From the NCBI GenBank assembly GCA_024509875.1, contig JAMPIV010004254.1, positions 248,001-312,000 on the forward strand: 64,000 nucleotides of DNA, written 5' to 3'. A program made the translations under genes and the position numbers. The notes below the pieces were generated by a model. That model was not told where the DNA came from. It saw nothing but the letters and a program-made list of their open reading frames with translations, and did not search any database. This DNA is from Oreohelix idahoensis. Taxonomy: Eukaryota > Mollusca > Gastropoda > Stylommatophora > Oreohelicidae. Shown here piece by piece: positions 22,801 to 28,737 of this stretch; the stretch's first letter is position 1; each line of letters begins with the position of its first letter.

Positions 22801-25475
22801 CTGGCAGTGGACCAGAATGATAAAGCTGCGCAGAGTGCAATAAAGAAGGCTTTAGATGAGGTATAATACTTTGTAGATTTTAATACTTATGCCAGTGCAG
22901 TTACAGTTTGTTTTAGTCTAATTGACAACTGAAATATCTTGTGGAATAATGCTGGAATGCCAGTTTCCTGTTCCCCCAACACATCAAACACTGTTAGAGT
23001 GAATGGCAGTTAGATGATTCGCAGGTATTCTTGAACACATGCAGATATTTATTATGGATTAATTGCAGCTAAACTTGGGTTTAATGGTAGATGTTAGAAT
23101 AACATTAGGTATATGAATCAAGCCACTGATATGTGTTGTAGCTTATTCTTATAGAGAATATTCTTGCACATCTTTTATTCTCTTTCTTTGTGCACTTGGC
23201 TTATATTAATCTACTGATTCTTGCAATGAGAAGACTTAAATTACAGGAAAGATGCTTCCATGAAGACAAAGTTTAAAAAATAAGTTATTGAACATTTTTA
23301 GTTTATGAACTTTTAGGCAAGGCGAATGTATTAAGATTTAGTGAAGTATTAAAATAGACCAAAGTTGTAAGAAAGAATGGAATATTAAGAAAGATTAATG
23401 TGTCAAGAATGAAGTAATGAGAAAGTCTGAAGCAGCAGTGGATACCTGAAGTATGCAGAGCCAACAATGTGCAAAGCAATAATTTTAATGGTCTTTTTGC
23501 AGTCACAGAAAGTGAAATGATATTTTATTTAATGCATTACCATTCAGGTCAATAGTCAAATAGTGAAGGAAGGTGACACCGATGAAAAGGAAGATGGCCA
23601 GGGCAGGCATCATGAAGACAAATACAGAAGTGATTCAGATGAAGACAGAAAGTCATGGAAAAGAAATGACAGCCCAAAGGGTGAATTATAGACTGTTTCT
23701 AAATCTTGTTTAGGCTTATTTTATTTTATTAAAAGTGATTATTTGTTTGTCACTGTGTTCTGTTCCACATGTTTAGGCATAGAATGTCTCTGGGTACAGT
23801 TGTTCATTCTAACAGCTGTCAATGACTTTTGGGTAGCTGTGGCACACACATCTATATTGCCAGAGTTTAATATTAAAATATGCTGGGAAAATTTACCCAT
23901 ATTAGCTGCTCTGACATGCAAACAATTCTCTTTCTGTTTGAATATGTTCTCCTGTTTTATTTGCAGGCAATATAAAGGCAGTAGAATAATTTGTTTTTCC
24001 TACATATTTTATTTAATAATTATACAGAGACTTAATACTTTCCCAAATAATAAGCATTTACTTTTGTATGTGTTTTGTATCTTTTACGTAAATTGTCATG
24101 CCATTTTTCAAATATTTGCTTATGTATAAGATTTAGGCAGTAAAATGACTCAGGATGGTGACACAACAAGAGAAATCCATACTAGAATTGCTTTGGCAGC
24201 TAGCGCCTTCAATAGATTATCTAACATTTGGAAATTACGATCATTGAATATACATACCAAGCTTCGTCTGTTTAATTCAAATGTTATCTCAGTGTTAACA
24301 TACGGCTGTGAGAGTTGGAAAATAACAAAATCATTGGAGAACAAGCTGAATACATTCGAGAACAAATGTCTTAGAAAACTCATGAACATCAGTTGGAAAG
24401 AATTCAAGACTAATCGACAAATAAGAGAAGACTCTAGGCAGAAATATGTCTCCGACTATATAAGGAAAAGACGATGGTCATATATCGGTCATGTCCTACG
24501 AATGCAAAACAACAGAATACCACTACAGGCGCTCACTTGGGTTCCTGAGGGTAAGAGGAAAAAAGGAAGACCAAAAGAAACACTCAGAAGAACAATAATA
24601 AGAGAAGGAAGAACGTTGGGCCTAAATAATGTGCAAGAGCTAAGAGGAGTGGTGTCACAACGAACAACCTGGAGAGCACTGGTTTCTGCCTTATGCGCCG
24701 TGTTTGGTGCTTAAAGAATTTATTATTATTATTATTATAAGATTTGATTAGGGACCCCAAGATGCAGCAATAGTGAATGCAGTCAGCGACCCATAGCTGT
24801 ACTGCTTGCATCAGGACCAGCGAACCAGAGCTGGTCAAGACCGCACTCCACCTCCACGTGGTGGTCCTGGAAACAGTCTGCAGCAGCGCAGTCTGGCTGA
24901 GCGAGTGCAGATCGCAATGGGAAGGCAAACCCGGTCCCTAAAAAATGCCGTGCTGAAGTCGGATGTGTCGACCGAAAGGTGCAGATATCACAGCTTAGGC
25001 GTAAACAGACACAACGCAACCACCGTCCTTTTCAGGGCGAATGAGGAAGAAGAAGAAGAAGATTTGATTATAATTACATATGCTTTAGCCTCGTGCAGTT
25101 CCCTGGAGTCTCTGAAGAGACAAAGAAAGAATACGGCTATTGCGCCCTCAGGTATGTTGTACAAGGTGACTACCATGAGGTTTTGCCAGCAGCTGGCAAC
25201 TTCATCATGTAAAACAAATAGCCTCAGAAACCACTGCTGCAAGAGCCATGCTTGATGCAGGCTTCCTGCAAGGGGACTAGCTGTAATGGTGGTTCCATGC
25301 TCCATAAGGAGCACAAAAGAAAATGATGATGAAGTATGGTTTACTACATGCATCATCATAAATGTTATCATAATCATTATTGGCAATCATCATCAGTAAC
25401 TTTGACTGTATTTATATCTCAACAGACAAGACTGAAGATGAGAAAAAAGGCAGCACGAATGAAAGTGAAGTATAA
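1587..25475 (+). CDS. ODAD4: Outer dynein arm docking complex subunit 4-like (TTC25), 3' part of gene, 7 exons
   Basis: Seven exons (1587-1805, 2299-2506, 3325-3411, 9952-10148, 22748-22860, 23548-23680, 25426-25475) join with GT-AG introns and fully consistent phases (1, 2, 2, 1, 0, 1 leftover bases) into 334 residues ending in TAA. The translation has TPR-like helical pairs such as 'SSMGNAYLEMNKF', 'LDNLGRTYARMGDFAEAID', 'WLYHEIGRCHLELGEY' and 'WQLHARVLVAQSE', followed by a charged, low-complexity C-terminal tail. This matches TTC25/ODAD4, a TPR protein needed to dock outer dynein arms on ciliary doublet microtubules. The protein is partial because the N-terminal exons are left of the window. 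Introns total about 23 kb and carry most of the transposons in this half. Family assignment is from remembered motifs, not a search. Confidence 0.85.
1806..2298 (+). other. Intron, nothing further recognised
   Basis: AT-rich intronic sequence with a short aaacc-rich tract near 2020. No gene, repeat family member or structured element was recognised. Confidence 0.6.
2299..2506 (+). CDS. ODAD4: ODAD4-like exon: TPR
   Basis: The acceptor ttcttgcag ends at 2298 and the donor gtgagt starts at 2507. The phase fits the preceding exon (G + CA makes an Ala codon). It encodes 'QSEGRYQDSLEKCKH' and a TPR-like 'SLYSSMGNAYLEMNKFSQSL' helix pair. Confidence 0.88.
2585..2735. repeat. SINE1 dispersed repeat, copy 2 (partial)
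   Basis: Begins with 'tcatcatcatcattttcc' and contains 'tatggagcatggaaccact', 'caggaagtctgcaccagg' and 'gttttacacaatgaggtt', collinear with the other SINE1 copies. It ends early compared with copies 1 and 4. The rest of this 818-base intron (2507-3324) is AT-rich with nothing recognised. Confidence 0.8.
3325..3411 (+). CDS. ODAD4: ODAD4-like exon: TPR
   Basis: The acceptor cctctacag ends at 3324 and the donor gtaagg starts at 3412. This 87-base exon encodes 'GQAESRALDNLGRTYARMGD' and the start of the next helix, a canonical TPR pattern (L, G, Y, A, F, A positions). It ends with two bases of an Ile codon finished at 9952. Confidence 0.88.
3412..4149 (+). other. Intronic sequence left of PiggyBac, nothing recognised
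   Basis: AT-rich, A-rich sequence between the exon ending at 3411 and the PiggyBac boundary. No open reading frame, exon or repeat was recognised. Confidence 0.6.
4200..4860 (+). repeat. Tandem duplication of the PiggyBac 5' end
   Basis: 'gagctgttttctaatttta' occurs at about 4247 and 4609, and 'ataaaatggccacgcccact' at about 4384 and 4768, followed in both by a similar start of the transposase reading frame (AxxLFEE/DT-like). The first copy is a dead partial duplicate of the second, which continues into the main gene. Confidence 0.75.
4811..6657 (+). pseudogene. PiggyBac transposase (PGBD-like, DDE_Tnp_1_7), frameshifted
   Basis: An N-terminal acidic region (4811 onward, 'LFEDTFDSDNDSE') is followed by a break around 5290-5500 where the frame changes and a stop interrupts. 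From 5500 a 385-codon frame covers the catalytic core: 'DKMVIGWKGRFRHKQF' (first Asp), 'FADRFYSSKALIEYL' (second Asp) and 'NGCDRMDQMVGYYS' (third Asp region). It ends in a cysteine-rich finger with 'CVHCSANG', 'CIGCTGRPHLC' and 'NCFVAYH', typical of the C-terminal DNA-binding finger of this family. In intact members the enzyme cuts and pastes at TTAA; this copy cannot make a full protein because of the central frameshift. Confidence 0.88.
7129..7850 (+). repeat. Tandem duplication of the PiggyBac 3' region, period about 398
   Basis: 'tgttagaatacttctgtttg' starts at about 7132 and again at about 7529, and both copies run collinearly through 'cccttggatattctcc', 'caatgaaagcttttatactt' and 'catatacaacaacaaagtta'. 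The second copy leads into the right terminal inverted repeat. Confidence 0.85.
7877..8550 (+). other. Intronic sequence; possible remnant of a LINE endonuclease
   Basis: AT-rich sequence. One frame around 8285-8350 reads 'SELEEIKVINVYCLNYK', reminiscent of the VINVYxP block of APE-type LINE endonucleases, but no other motif supports it. Otherwise nothing was recognised. Confidence 0.25.
8551..9045. repeat. SINE1 dispersed repeat, copy 3, reversed, apparently split by a tRNA-type SINE
   Basis: 'gccctgtgtagttcctggg' at about 8551 matches the reverse complement of the family end 'cccaggaactacacaaggc'. After the tRNA-type SINE (8577-8850) the family resumes near 8900 with 'aaccactgctgcaaaag', 'aagcttcctggaagga' and 'ccatgctccacagggagc'. 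Confidence 0.65.
8577..8850 (+). repeat. tRNA-derived SINE
   Basis: An A-box-like 'tagcacagtgg' (8589-8599) and a B-box-like 'ggttggatccc' (8633-8643) are 44 bases apart start to start, the normal layout of a tRNA-type internal pol III promoter. The head resembles a tRNA D-arm to T-arm region, and a non-tRNA body follows to about 8850, ending near a T-rich run. A tRNA-derived short retroposon is the simplest reading. Confidence 0.7.
9046..9951 (+). other. Intronic sequence, nothing recognised apart from a short duplication
   Basis: A-rich sequence. A 33-base near-duplication ('tgtcagactgaaatgcctat' plus flanks) occurs at about 9876-9940 just before the ODAD4 exon, which places the acceptor downstream of two similar pyrimidine-poor tracts. 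Confidence 0.5.
9952..10148 (+). CDS. ODAD4: ODAD4-like exon: two TPRs
   Basis: The acceptor aaacttag ends at 9951 and the donor gtacag starts at 10149. It encodes 'WLYHEIGRCHLELGEYQDAK' and 'DDPGWQLHARVLVAQSE'. The WLxHEIGRCxLEL block is highly typical of TTC25. The upstream intron (6.5 kb) was enlarged by PiggyBac and SINE insertions. Confidence 0.92.
10465..11770 (+). pseudogene. LINE fragment (RT and C-terminal part), 5'-truncated, L2/CR1/RTE-like
   Basis: Successive broken frames carry non-LTR reverse transcriptase blocks: 'EEQFGFRRNK', 'CFIDYKKAFDRVHHEK' (motif A), 'GVRQGCVLSPCLFNLY' (motif B), 'LCYADDTVLLAESEQE' (catalytic YADD) and 'YLYLGHIITEDGR', then 'KCYIYSALLYGVETW' and a C-terminal 'RWRSITANLRCGDGS'. 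Frameshifts near 10700 and 10965 and stops near 11392 kill it. It ends in a short (GAT)n tail at about 11751-11770. The endonuclease region is missing, as expected for a 5'-truncated insertion. The clade cannot be fixed by eye. Confidence 0.82.
11785..12050. repeat. SINE1 dispersed repeat, copy 4
   Basis: Starts 'tttatcatcattttcctttt' and continues 'ggagcatggagccacccctg', 'aggaagcctacaccaag', 'tttacatgatgaggttgcc' and 'cttcccgggaactacacagg', a nearly full-length family member directly downstream of the LINE fragment's (GAT)n tail. Confidence 0.82.
12185..13789 (-). pseudogene. LINE-C, 3' portion: RT C-terminus and RNase H (minus strand)
   Basis: Read leftwards from the LTR insertion at 13795, the frame gives 'LSPMLFNIYTAKV', then 'TFTDDILVQ' (a damaged xADD box), the thumb region ('ISKWYEESGSKVNPNKACVL', 'KLKYVGVKFDRG', 'LLYHQLVISVIKYGL'), then RNase H: 'AIVYTDGSAVRG' (first Asp), 'MRMEVEAVNAALRWL' (Glu), 'AVILSDSQAMLW' (Asp) and 'YCPGHAGVRGNERADRLV' (His/Asp). 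A C-terminal 'CPEC' pair lies near 12215. Several frameshifts and stops make it a dead copy. RNase H downstream of RT points to the I/Ingi-type group of LINEs. The upstream parts continue at 20184-20266 and 22209-22430. Confidence 0.85.
13790..13794. repeat. Target site duplication (atagt), left of the Gag-Pro LTR element
   Basis: The same five bases recur at 20179-20183, directly after the right LTR. Confidence 0.85.
13795..15653 (-). repeat. LTR (3' LTR in element orientation)
   Basis: 1859 bases, from tgtcacgaag to tagcgtcaca on the plus strand. It includes a CG-rich stretch with a direct repeat of 'gcgtgcttccggcc' near 15287-15315. Small open frames inside it (near 14390-14605 and 14949-15255) recur in the other LTR only because the LTRs are identical. 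Confidence 0.92.
15654..15670 (-). promoter_or_regulatory. Polypurine tract of the Gag-Pro LTR element
   Basis: On the minus strand this reads 'ttgaaaggggggactta', abutting the LTR. Such tracts prime plus-strand DNA synthesis in LTR elements. Confidence 0.75.
15800..17089 (-). CDS. Gag C-terminus (zinc knuckle) plus retropepsin-like protease
   Basis: 429 codons. The first part continues the Gag domain from the neighbouring frame (start 'PDLRRYLAEQGAQQLDQ'). A CX2CX4HX4C zinc knuckle 'CQNCRTTSHWTSRC' follows at about residue 107. Next comes a retropepsin-like domain with 'CLFDSGLTYPS' (the D-S-G active-site triad variant) and 'HDFILGSPYLVLG' (the hydrophobic-ILG block). The remaining roughly 180 residues are Ser/Pro/Arg-rich without recognised domains, where RT would be expected in an autonomous element. 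It overlaps the upstream Gag frame by 16 bases in the -1 frame. One extra C in the five-C run at 17081-17085 would fuse both frames into one of about 700 codons, so this is probably a single gene with a one-base deletion or a sequencing error, less likely programmed frameshifting. Confidence 0.82.
   Translation of the reverse strand: MSPDLRRYLAEQGAQQLDQIILFAERYQTAQAEVLGQKRKNPDLPAPDKGASSSQSVTSPAHQQPGPSRKEPHSGYNLRPQQHNRAPTTTSQEPARNRGDHERYCQNCRTTSHWTSRCMNKPPAHHAACLRPVRWTKGNKWEPVQAEKLFSNSGPAVVNGTATTCLFDSGLTYPSIIARHLVKPGQWTGEIVEIGGILRRGISQRLPVANIEVKCKFVSGTIKAAVMAQPAHDFILGSPYLVLGNPTTPILANARGPTAGQQSERGKPQIHGAPRELKHPCLAMRRRDASKDSGMLFTEAYSPVSPVQPNGQTVVTPLTSEVSSLSSGIRPPMVLHLSREGNTDKKEHVHGSSVNRKQLRPVTAMSGQDSQTVLKHWEVAPSGNQYLPRAARKIRGRRKHMRGRRKGDHSGCSRQEEITRRDHHNPVLA
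17074..17907 (-). CDS. Gag N-terminal part of the Gag-Pro LTR element
   Basis: 277 codons from an ATG at 17907. Residues about 45-115 are an Ala/Glu/Arg-rich predicted coiled coil ('AAEAAKEERIAAAEAAERQ'). Residues about 145-270 form a SCAN/Gag capsid-like domain with 'KIDVFLEKFQRMAKAYGL', 'LSQYLKGHAYEVYSKML', 'ALLQRFQWTPRKC' and 'ESFAQFAERVRNYLTRW'. The frame ends just after 'CEQVKQTCPP', exactly where related Gags continue into 'PDLR', which the overlapping downstream frame supplies. Capsid proteins of this kind package element RNA; this copy could assemble only if the frames were translated together. Confidence 0.85.
   Translation of the reverse strand: MNLQQFTGKMADMAKLRAAWRESAQDMGMDKEETKAYLIRENDRHIQREKEKEDRAAAAEAAKEERIAAAEAAERQAEMELRKLEAQEREKAAERQHELALRSLELQYRASGGSSANGDSPGAGATDTSGNGGPQMAAMSFPFDSFPNGNEKIDVFLEKFQRMAKAYGLDESLWCLKLSQYLKGHAYEVYSKMLLDDQNNFEALRNALLQRFQWTPRKCQTMFRESRPEKGESFAQFAERVRNYLTRWRELSGLAKTFEGLEELVLCEQVKQTCPPT
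18301..18318 (-). other. Candidate primer binding site
   Basis: Two bases inside the 5' LTR (element orientation), the minus strand reads 'tgggcggcaatcgtccgg'. Starting with TGG after a short gap is what a tRNA-primed element shows (complement of tRNA 3' CCA). The tRNA was not identified. Confidence 0.5.
18321..20178 (-). repeat. LTR (5' LTR in element orientation)
   Basis: 1858 bases, near-identical to 13795-15653. The target duplication atagt follows at 20179-20183. Confidence 0.92.
20184..20266 (-). pseudogene. LINE-C, RT middle segment
   Basis: On the minus strand this short piece encodes 'MERSVAFRLETWTSEPMRIC' and 'PGLP', the stretch before RT motif B. It connects in sense to 'GSPLSPMLFN' across the LTR insertion with a one-base frame slip. 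It is bounded on the right by the TIR element. Confidence 0.75.
20394..21640 (+). repeat. Tandem repeat, unit about 555 bases, about 2.5 copies
   Basis: 'atggtaaccaaaaaaa' recurs at about 20397, 20949 and 21505; 'gtccaatatactccattctg' at about 20817 and 21373; 'gcacacacatgttgtgactg'-like blocks at about 20494, 21043 and 21597. Units differ by several percent. All lie inside the TIR element. Confidence 0.85.
21640..21975 (+). repeat. Tandem repeat, unit about 157 bases, two copies
   Basis: 'tgattattttgataa' followed by an A/T-rich block and 'caaaaatgcagatgtgttac' occurs at about 21637 and again at about 21797. It is a shortened derivative of the 555-base unit's AT-rich part. Confidence 0.8.
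22209..22430 (-). pseudogene. LINE-C, RT motif A segment
   Basis: The minus strand reads 'TVAIDLEDAYKSVDFATLID' followed by 'CLMACGVNPQRTR', a stop, then 'IAAAL', which is RT motif A (the D in AIDLEDAY) and the following helix. Further right the frame decays and no clear LINE sequence can be followed. It is the most 5' recognisable part of LINE-C. Confidence 0.75.
22431..22747 (+). other. Intronic sequence before the ODAD4 exon at 22748
   Basis: No repeat or exon was recognised; it may be decayed LINE-C 5' sequence. Confidence 0.4.
22748..22860 (+). CDS. ODAD4: ODAD4-like exon: last TPR
   Basis: The acceptor ttattgcag ends at 22747 and the donor gtataa starts at 22861. The previous G plus TT gives Val, then 'KCGEYEAASESFTQALDLA' continues the TPR begun in the preceding exon. 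It ends in phase 0 after 'KKALDE'. Confidence 0.88.
22861..23547 (+). other. Intron, nothing recognised
   Basis: AT-rich sequence between two ODAD4 exons, without recognised repeats or open frames of interest. Confidence 0.6.
23548..23680 (+). CDS. ODAD4: ODAD4-like exon: acidic/charged tail
   Basis: The acceptor ccattcag ends at 23547 and the donor gtgaat starts at 23681. After 'VNSQIVKEGDTDEKEDG' it encodes a low-complexity Asp/Glu/Lys/Arg tail (for example 'RSDSDEDRKSWKRND'). Such a tail evolves quickly, so support comes from splice sites and phase more than from conservation. Confidence 0.78.
24135..24735 (+). pseudogene. LINE-F 3' fragment with TSD and (TTA)n tail
   Basis: The insertion starts right after 'tataagattt' (24125-24134) and is followed by the same ten bases at 24736-24745, so both borders are exact. 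The 189-codon frame is the C-terminal part of a LINE ORF2: 'MTQDGDTTREIHTRIALA', 'FNSNVISVLTYGCESWK', 'RRWSYIGHVLRMQN', 'GKRKKGRPKETLRRTI' and 'TWRALVSALCAVFGA'. It ends at 24714 and is followed by an ATT/TTA microsatellite tail. The frame itself is intact but 5'-truncated inside the 'YLGS' block, so it has no RT or endonuclease. The clade was not determined. Confidence 0.88.
24751..25058 (+). mobile_element. SINE2: 308-base retroposon with 12-bp TSD and (GAA)n tail
   Basis: 'aagatttgatta' occurs at 24739-24750 and 25059-25070 and brackets the element, which ends in (GAA)n. Its last unique bases 'ggcgaatgag' before the tail match the 3' end of LINE-G ('ggcgaacgag' plus the same tail). Two short frames here are incidental. 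No clear A/B box was recognised. Confidence 0.8.
25085..25335. repeat. SINE1 dispersed repeat, copy 5 (reversed)
   Basis: The reverse complement of the family: 'gtgcagttccctggagtctc', 'cttcatcatgtaaaacaaat', 'aaccactgctgcaagag', 'aggcttcctgcaagg', 'ccatgctccataaggagc', then an 'aaatgatgatgaa' tail. It lies in the last ODAD4 intron. Confidence 0.82.
25426..25475 (+). CDS. ODAD4: ODAD4-like terminal exon
   Basis: The acceptor tctcaacag ends at 25425. With the carried G the exon reads 'DKTEDEKKGSTNESEV' and stops at TAA 25473-25475, continuing the charged tail in frame. Confidence 0.72.
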
Positions 25476-25592
25476 CATTTCACAACTAAACCAAAGCCTG
25501 TGTTGTGAGCAATCACAATAATTATAATTGTTTTTTTTTGTTTTTTAATGTTCGCCACAACAGAAGAATTGTCGTAATCACTTTGAGTTTTG

Positions 25593-25598
25593 ATTAAA
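25593..25598 (+). terminator. Possible ODAD4 polyadenylation signal (ATTAAA)
   Basis: ATTAAA lies 118 bases after the ODAD4 stop codon, on the coding strand, in non-repetitive sequence. It is the nearest plausible signal variant that I noticed. There is no transcript evidence. Confidence 0.3.
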
Positions 25599-25999
25599 AA
25601 TGTATGAAACTTTTGTCTAAACATAGGTTCTAGTGACTTTTATCATATTATAATTTGACGTGCCAGCTTAAGACGTTATACGGTGTGAAATCTGGGATGA
25701 GGCTATCTTTATTCTTGTCCTGTGCCTGGGCACACGAGGCAAAAAAAGGGCTAGATTCTTGTAGAATTTTCTTTTTTGGCTGTATATTAAAATTGTCAGT
25801 GTTTAATATATGTTGGTGATGCAAAACTTTCTATTGTTAGAGATACATTTTTGAAAAATTGGGATGTTAATGTGTAAAATGTTATGGTTGCAGATATATT
25901 TTCTGTAAAATGTGAATAATGATGTGTAACATTCTATCTTTACAGACTGTGATGTCACTTTCTTTTTTTGTGTATTTTTTTTTTCTGATTAGGAGTAGT

Positions 26000-26067
26000 T
26001 ACCGGTAAGTATAAAAATGAATGAAAAATATTTAAACATTTGTCATTCATTTTTATACTTACCGGTA
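26000..26067. repeat. Perfect 25-bp hairpin with an 18-base loop
   Basis: The arm starting 'taccggtaagtataaaaatg' (26000-26024) is exactly complementary to 26043-26067. It could be a tiny MITE or a cruciform-forming palindrome. The flanking TA/AA gives no clear target duplication. Confidence 0.85.
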
Positions 26068-26184
26068 AATATTTTTGTAAAAGTCATGAAACCTGAGAAC
26101 AACCAAACAACACTTATTATGAACACAGAATTATAAGCAAAAAAAAATAGAAATATATAATGGCATATATGCCAAGTACTACGG

Positions 26185-27035
26185 GTTACCCATAATCTGT
26201 GCAAGTAATTATCGTTTTCAGATTAGTACGCCCCATACAGGTTTTTTGCCTAATTATTAAATATACCGGTATTTGTAAATAGATCACCTTAGCCGATATT
26301 TCAATCATTAGATTTGGCGAGAAGATAGGCCACATAAATAAAAAAAATAACCAATGATTTCAATCTGCCTATTTTTTGATTGATGCGGGATTTGCGAGAG
26401 TCTGTGTGGCCTATATTTCATTCATTATTCTGTGCTAATGCTGATGGCAGCCGGCAGTTTACTGATTATTTTAACAATCACGTTGCATTGAGCATAATTT
26501 ATTATTTACAGCTGCTTATAAGCAAAAAAAAAGTGGATACCACTAAATATTAGTTGATTTAACTAAAACTTGTAGAATCTGTGTAAGAAATGTACATTTG
26601 AATAATAATATAATAAAAATAATGAAACTGAAAAAAAAAAAAAATCACGAAACAAAGCCAAATTTGCATCTTAACCCTATCAGGGCCCAGAGAAAAGTTT
26701 TTTTTTGGGAGCTACTTTTCTTCTAAGTTTTAATTTCATTTCTTTAAAAACACTGTGATTTTTCTTTGGTGGATATATCATTATTACGATCATCCTGTGA
26801 GTTATTTCTATTAAATAATTAATAACTATCAATGTTTGTCGTATTGACACTAAAAGTCAAATGGGTATTTATAACAGCCAATTAGGCTAAAATGGCCATT
26901 TTCATTTTTGATGTTCGGTAGAGAATAAATTATGCTTAGCACCAGTTTATATTTTTGGTTGCAAATTATGAGCATTTTAGTTTAAACAAAATTAATATGA
27001 TCATGTGATTTATAATTTTTAAAATTACATCACAT
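26185..27035 (-). repeat. Right arm of the diverged inverted repeat pair (partner 1-880)
   Basis: The reverse complement of this stretch matches 1-880 collinearly with roughly 20-25 percent divergence; shared blocks include the 'gcttataagcagctgtaaat' palindromic region and 'ttagcctaattggc'. The arms are about 25 kb apart and bracket the visible ODAD4 exons. Confidence 0.75.
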
Positions 27036-27164
27036 ATTTATTGAAATAATTTGAAAGCGTCCTAGAAACCTTCCCATTCCATATGATATAACAGGAAAAT
27101 ATAGTTTTGTTTAATTTTTCTCTTTGTAACAATAATGATAACGAAGCAGTAAAATTAGTTGTGA

Positions 27165-27340
27165 AAACCATGGGACATGTTCTTCGATGTCATCCTTGTA
27201 AATCACAAACGTCTTTAGGGTTAAGATTAAGGTTTCGGTTCAGGGTTAGGTTTAGGATTTTTGACCCATACCCCTTATTACTGTGTCTCAAAATTCTTTT
27301 AAAAGGTCCTATCGAACACAAGATTTCGCAGCCTGTTAGT
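27165..27340 (+). repeat. Dispersed repeat R2, copy 1 (partner 55370-55520)
   Basis: 'tgggacatgttcttcgat' leads both copies, followed by a ttaagg/ttaggttt-rich tract, 'ttattactg' and 'ttcttttaa/tgagg'. The centre ('gggttaagattaagg', 'cagggttaggtttagg') is telomere-like in composition but too irregular to be telomeric. Confidence 0.65.
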
Positions 27341-27409
27341 TGTAGTTAAGCGCAGAAATAGACTAAATGATGACACAATCAAATATTTACTGTGTAAAAT
27401 AAACTCGGA

Positions 27410-27640
27410 CACTTATTGTTTGGGTTTTAAAATAAGTAAGACCTGCTTTAAAAGGCAAAGTCTGCACGTCTCAATAATAATGCAGCCCACTGTAACTGAA
27501 AGTATTTTTACATGAATTAACTCCATTTTGATACATTTTTTTAGTCTGTTCAGGTTTGTGGGTCTTTGTACAGGTTTTTCATCTCTGAGGGGTGGTATGT
27601 ACGTAATGGCCACCACAAATTTATTATGAAAAACTGAGAG
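27410..27640 (+). repeat. Dispersed repeat R3, copy 1 (partner 35945-36170)
   Basis: Both copies run 'ttgtttgggttttaaaa', 'aagg(c)aaa', 'tatttttaca', 'tttgatat/acat' and 'acaggtttttcatctc' in the same order. No coding frame or terminal structure was recognised. Confidence 0.65.
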
Positions 27641-27739
27641 AAAGAATAGAATAACACCCTGAAATAATCCTCATTGATCTTATTCTAAAATCTTAAAGAC
27701 TGAGATAACTATGACACAACGCTGACAGAGAAGCAAAGA

Positions 27740-27920
27740 AAGTCTAGTGGAAAAAGTGCAAATACACCACCAAGATTACATCCAAGAAAAAGATGGATGA
27801 ACTATATAGAAGCAATTGTGGAAGAATAGCAGTTAGATTTTTCTTTGAAGCCTGAAAGGATAGAGAATAATGGAGATGAACTTTGTCTGCAATAAAGGAC
27901 CCTAAAGGTTAAAAGTACTT
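27740..27920 (+). pseudogene. LINE C-terminal remnant
   Basis: One frame reads 'RKSRKKWMNYIEAIVEE' followed by stops and 'LKPERIENNGDELC', resembling the RPRKRWxDxIxED ... WR terminal block of LINE ORF2 proteins. Very degenerate. Confidence 0.4.
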
Positions 27921-28737
27921 AAGAAAGAATATGTTTGTTTTTGTTTTTTAGAAATCGAATATAGGTATGCGATGGCACAATTTACTCGCATTAGATTTAT
28001 CGTTTCTTTGTTCTGGTGGGTGCCATACAGCAATTTAAACTACTTTAAAAAAATTTTTAATATCTCAGTAAAATAAAACTGTGAATGACTTTGTTCATTT
28101 AAAGTGATTTTGTAATTGTGTGTTTTTCTTTTTTAAATTAATTTGTTAGCACAGATTTGCTGCGTAAACTTCATATAAATGTTATGTCTTGTGAAGTGTA
28201 GAAACAATAAAAAAACCAAAATAAAAAATGAATTAAAATTATGCACATACACGTAAATATTTAAGCTCTACTTAATTGCTTGGTAGGAAAACACCAGGAA
28301 TTGATACGAATATCTATTTGGCAACTAATTCAAGAAGTTTGATCAAAAACAAATGAAAATTCTAATTTATATAAATTTTTTTTGCGTGAAATCACATATT
28401 ACTGAACTGGAATCTCACTTACACATTCCCGTCCCATGCAAATTAATTTATTTATTACTTAAAAATATCGCATTTGTTCAACGTCCTTATCGGAATCGAA
28501 AATAGGCTATTACCGCTAAAATTTATTTAGAAATTATATATTGAGGTTGATTCGTTAATAGTTTATGGTTGTTATGTATGTGACTACGCTACATGTAAAC
28601 AAACAACCCCATGATGTCATTAATTGATAAAAGCAGTGCTTTTTTCTAAAATAAAGTATACCAGTACTCTATCACCACATCTCATTATGCCAGTAAAGCG
28701 AAGGTAAAAAAAAACCTATCAAATTAGTACCTTATAT
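27921..28737 (+). other. Spacer left of the hAT gene, nothing recognised
   Basis: AT-rich sequence, possibly including the hAT 3' non-coding end. No terminal inverted repeat could be identified. Confidence 0.5.

Larger units (their letters stand above)
25476..26184 (+). other. ODAD4 3' flank and downstream spacer
   Basis: Contains the presumed 3' UTR and the perfect hairpin at 26000-26067. No further gene was recognised. Confidence 0.6.

Noticed and set aside
1..27035. The inverted repeats as termini of one giant transposon carrying ODAD4 exons
   Set aside because: They are 20-25 percent diverged, there is no target duplication to check, and a host gene with ordinary introns runs through; two dispersed copies is simpler.
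27215..27260. ttaggg-like tract as an interstitial telomere
   Set aside because: The motif is irregular (gggttaagattaagg, cagggttaggtttagg), short, and part of dispersed repeat R2.
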